Of a stretch of DNA of 64,000 nt, positions 63,756 through 64,000 are shown one piece after another (the stretch's first letter is position 1; each line of letters starts with the position of its first letter). A program made the translations under genes and the position numbers. The notes under the pieces are model-generated. The model saw nothing but the letters and a program-made list of their open reading frames with translations, had not been told where the DNA came from and did not search any database. Source of the stretch: Nomia melanderi (taxonomy: Eukaryota > Arthropoda > Insecta > Hymenoptera > Halictidae); assembly GCF_051020985.1 (NCBI RefSeq), contig NC_135009.1:10176606-10240605 (forward strand), read 5' to 3'.

Positions 63756-64000
63756 AGAAACCGTCGTGTAAACCCGTTGAATTTTTCGTGGACGATCGAT
63801 ACAATGCGACGACATCCTTCAGCCGCTCGCGGTTTCCATGAAACGGCGCGCGGTTTTCAAAAGATAATTACACCGCGATAGCGACGCGACGAGAGAGAGT
63901 TTTTACAACTTTCCACGGAATGAAAGATCGAAGGCGGCCGCCGCGTAAAAACTTGCCCGAAGCCTGGCTCGCAATAAACTGATGGAAAATATGGCGGCGG
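63756..64000. other. CpG-rich window end, no exon recognised
   Basis: No good splice pair or frame that continues the 61624 gene was seen before the window ends. Confidence 0.4.

Overview
The window looks like nuclear DNA of an insect, most probably a hymenopteran (bee, wasp or ant). It is AT-rich with scattered CpG-rich islands, genes are split into short exons by GT-AG introns, and the one identifiable gene matches the metazoan nonsense-mediated decay nuclease SMG6. Short elements ending at TTAA make up most of the recognisable repeats. The clade is an inference from sequence style; no mitochondrial or rRNA marker is present.

Region by region: 1-33,800 is essentially gene-free. It holds a near-perfect foldback (1292-1502), many copies of a few short inverted-repeat element families, a hAT-like element with a perfect 8-bp target duplication (18519-18747), microsatellites and CpG-rich islands without supportable genes. 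33,880-35,050 carries a roughly 200-codon open frame that looks like an old captured viral or mobile-element gene, with a broken, partly duplicated second copy. A short acidic reading frame follows on the minus strand. 35,700-46,300 is again mostly non-genic and ends in a long CT repeat. The last three coding exons of SMG6 lie on the minus strand at 50107-49887, 47474-47390 and 46480-46344 and encode the C-terminal part of the PIN nuclease domain. The exon carrying the first catalytic motif was not found up to the window end, so the next SMG6 intron either exceeds about 13.9 kb or hides an exon I missed. That stretch (50-64 kb) is dense in TTAA-flanked elements, several joined head to tail with a single shared TTAA. 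It also holds two unassigned candidate exons: a minus-strand terminal exon at 54514-54641 and a plus-strand first exon at 61624-61792.

Working picture: the 3' end of a housekeeping RNA-decay gene, next to long intergenic DNA colonised by non-autonomous DNA transposons that use TTAA as their target, as piggyBac-type elements do. Most long open frames here overlap CpG-rich DNA on both strands and are not treated as genes.
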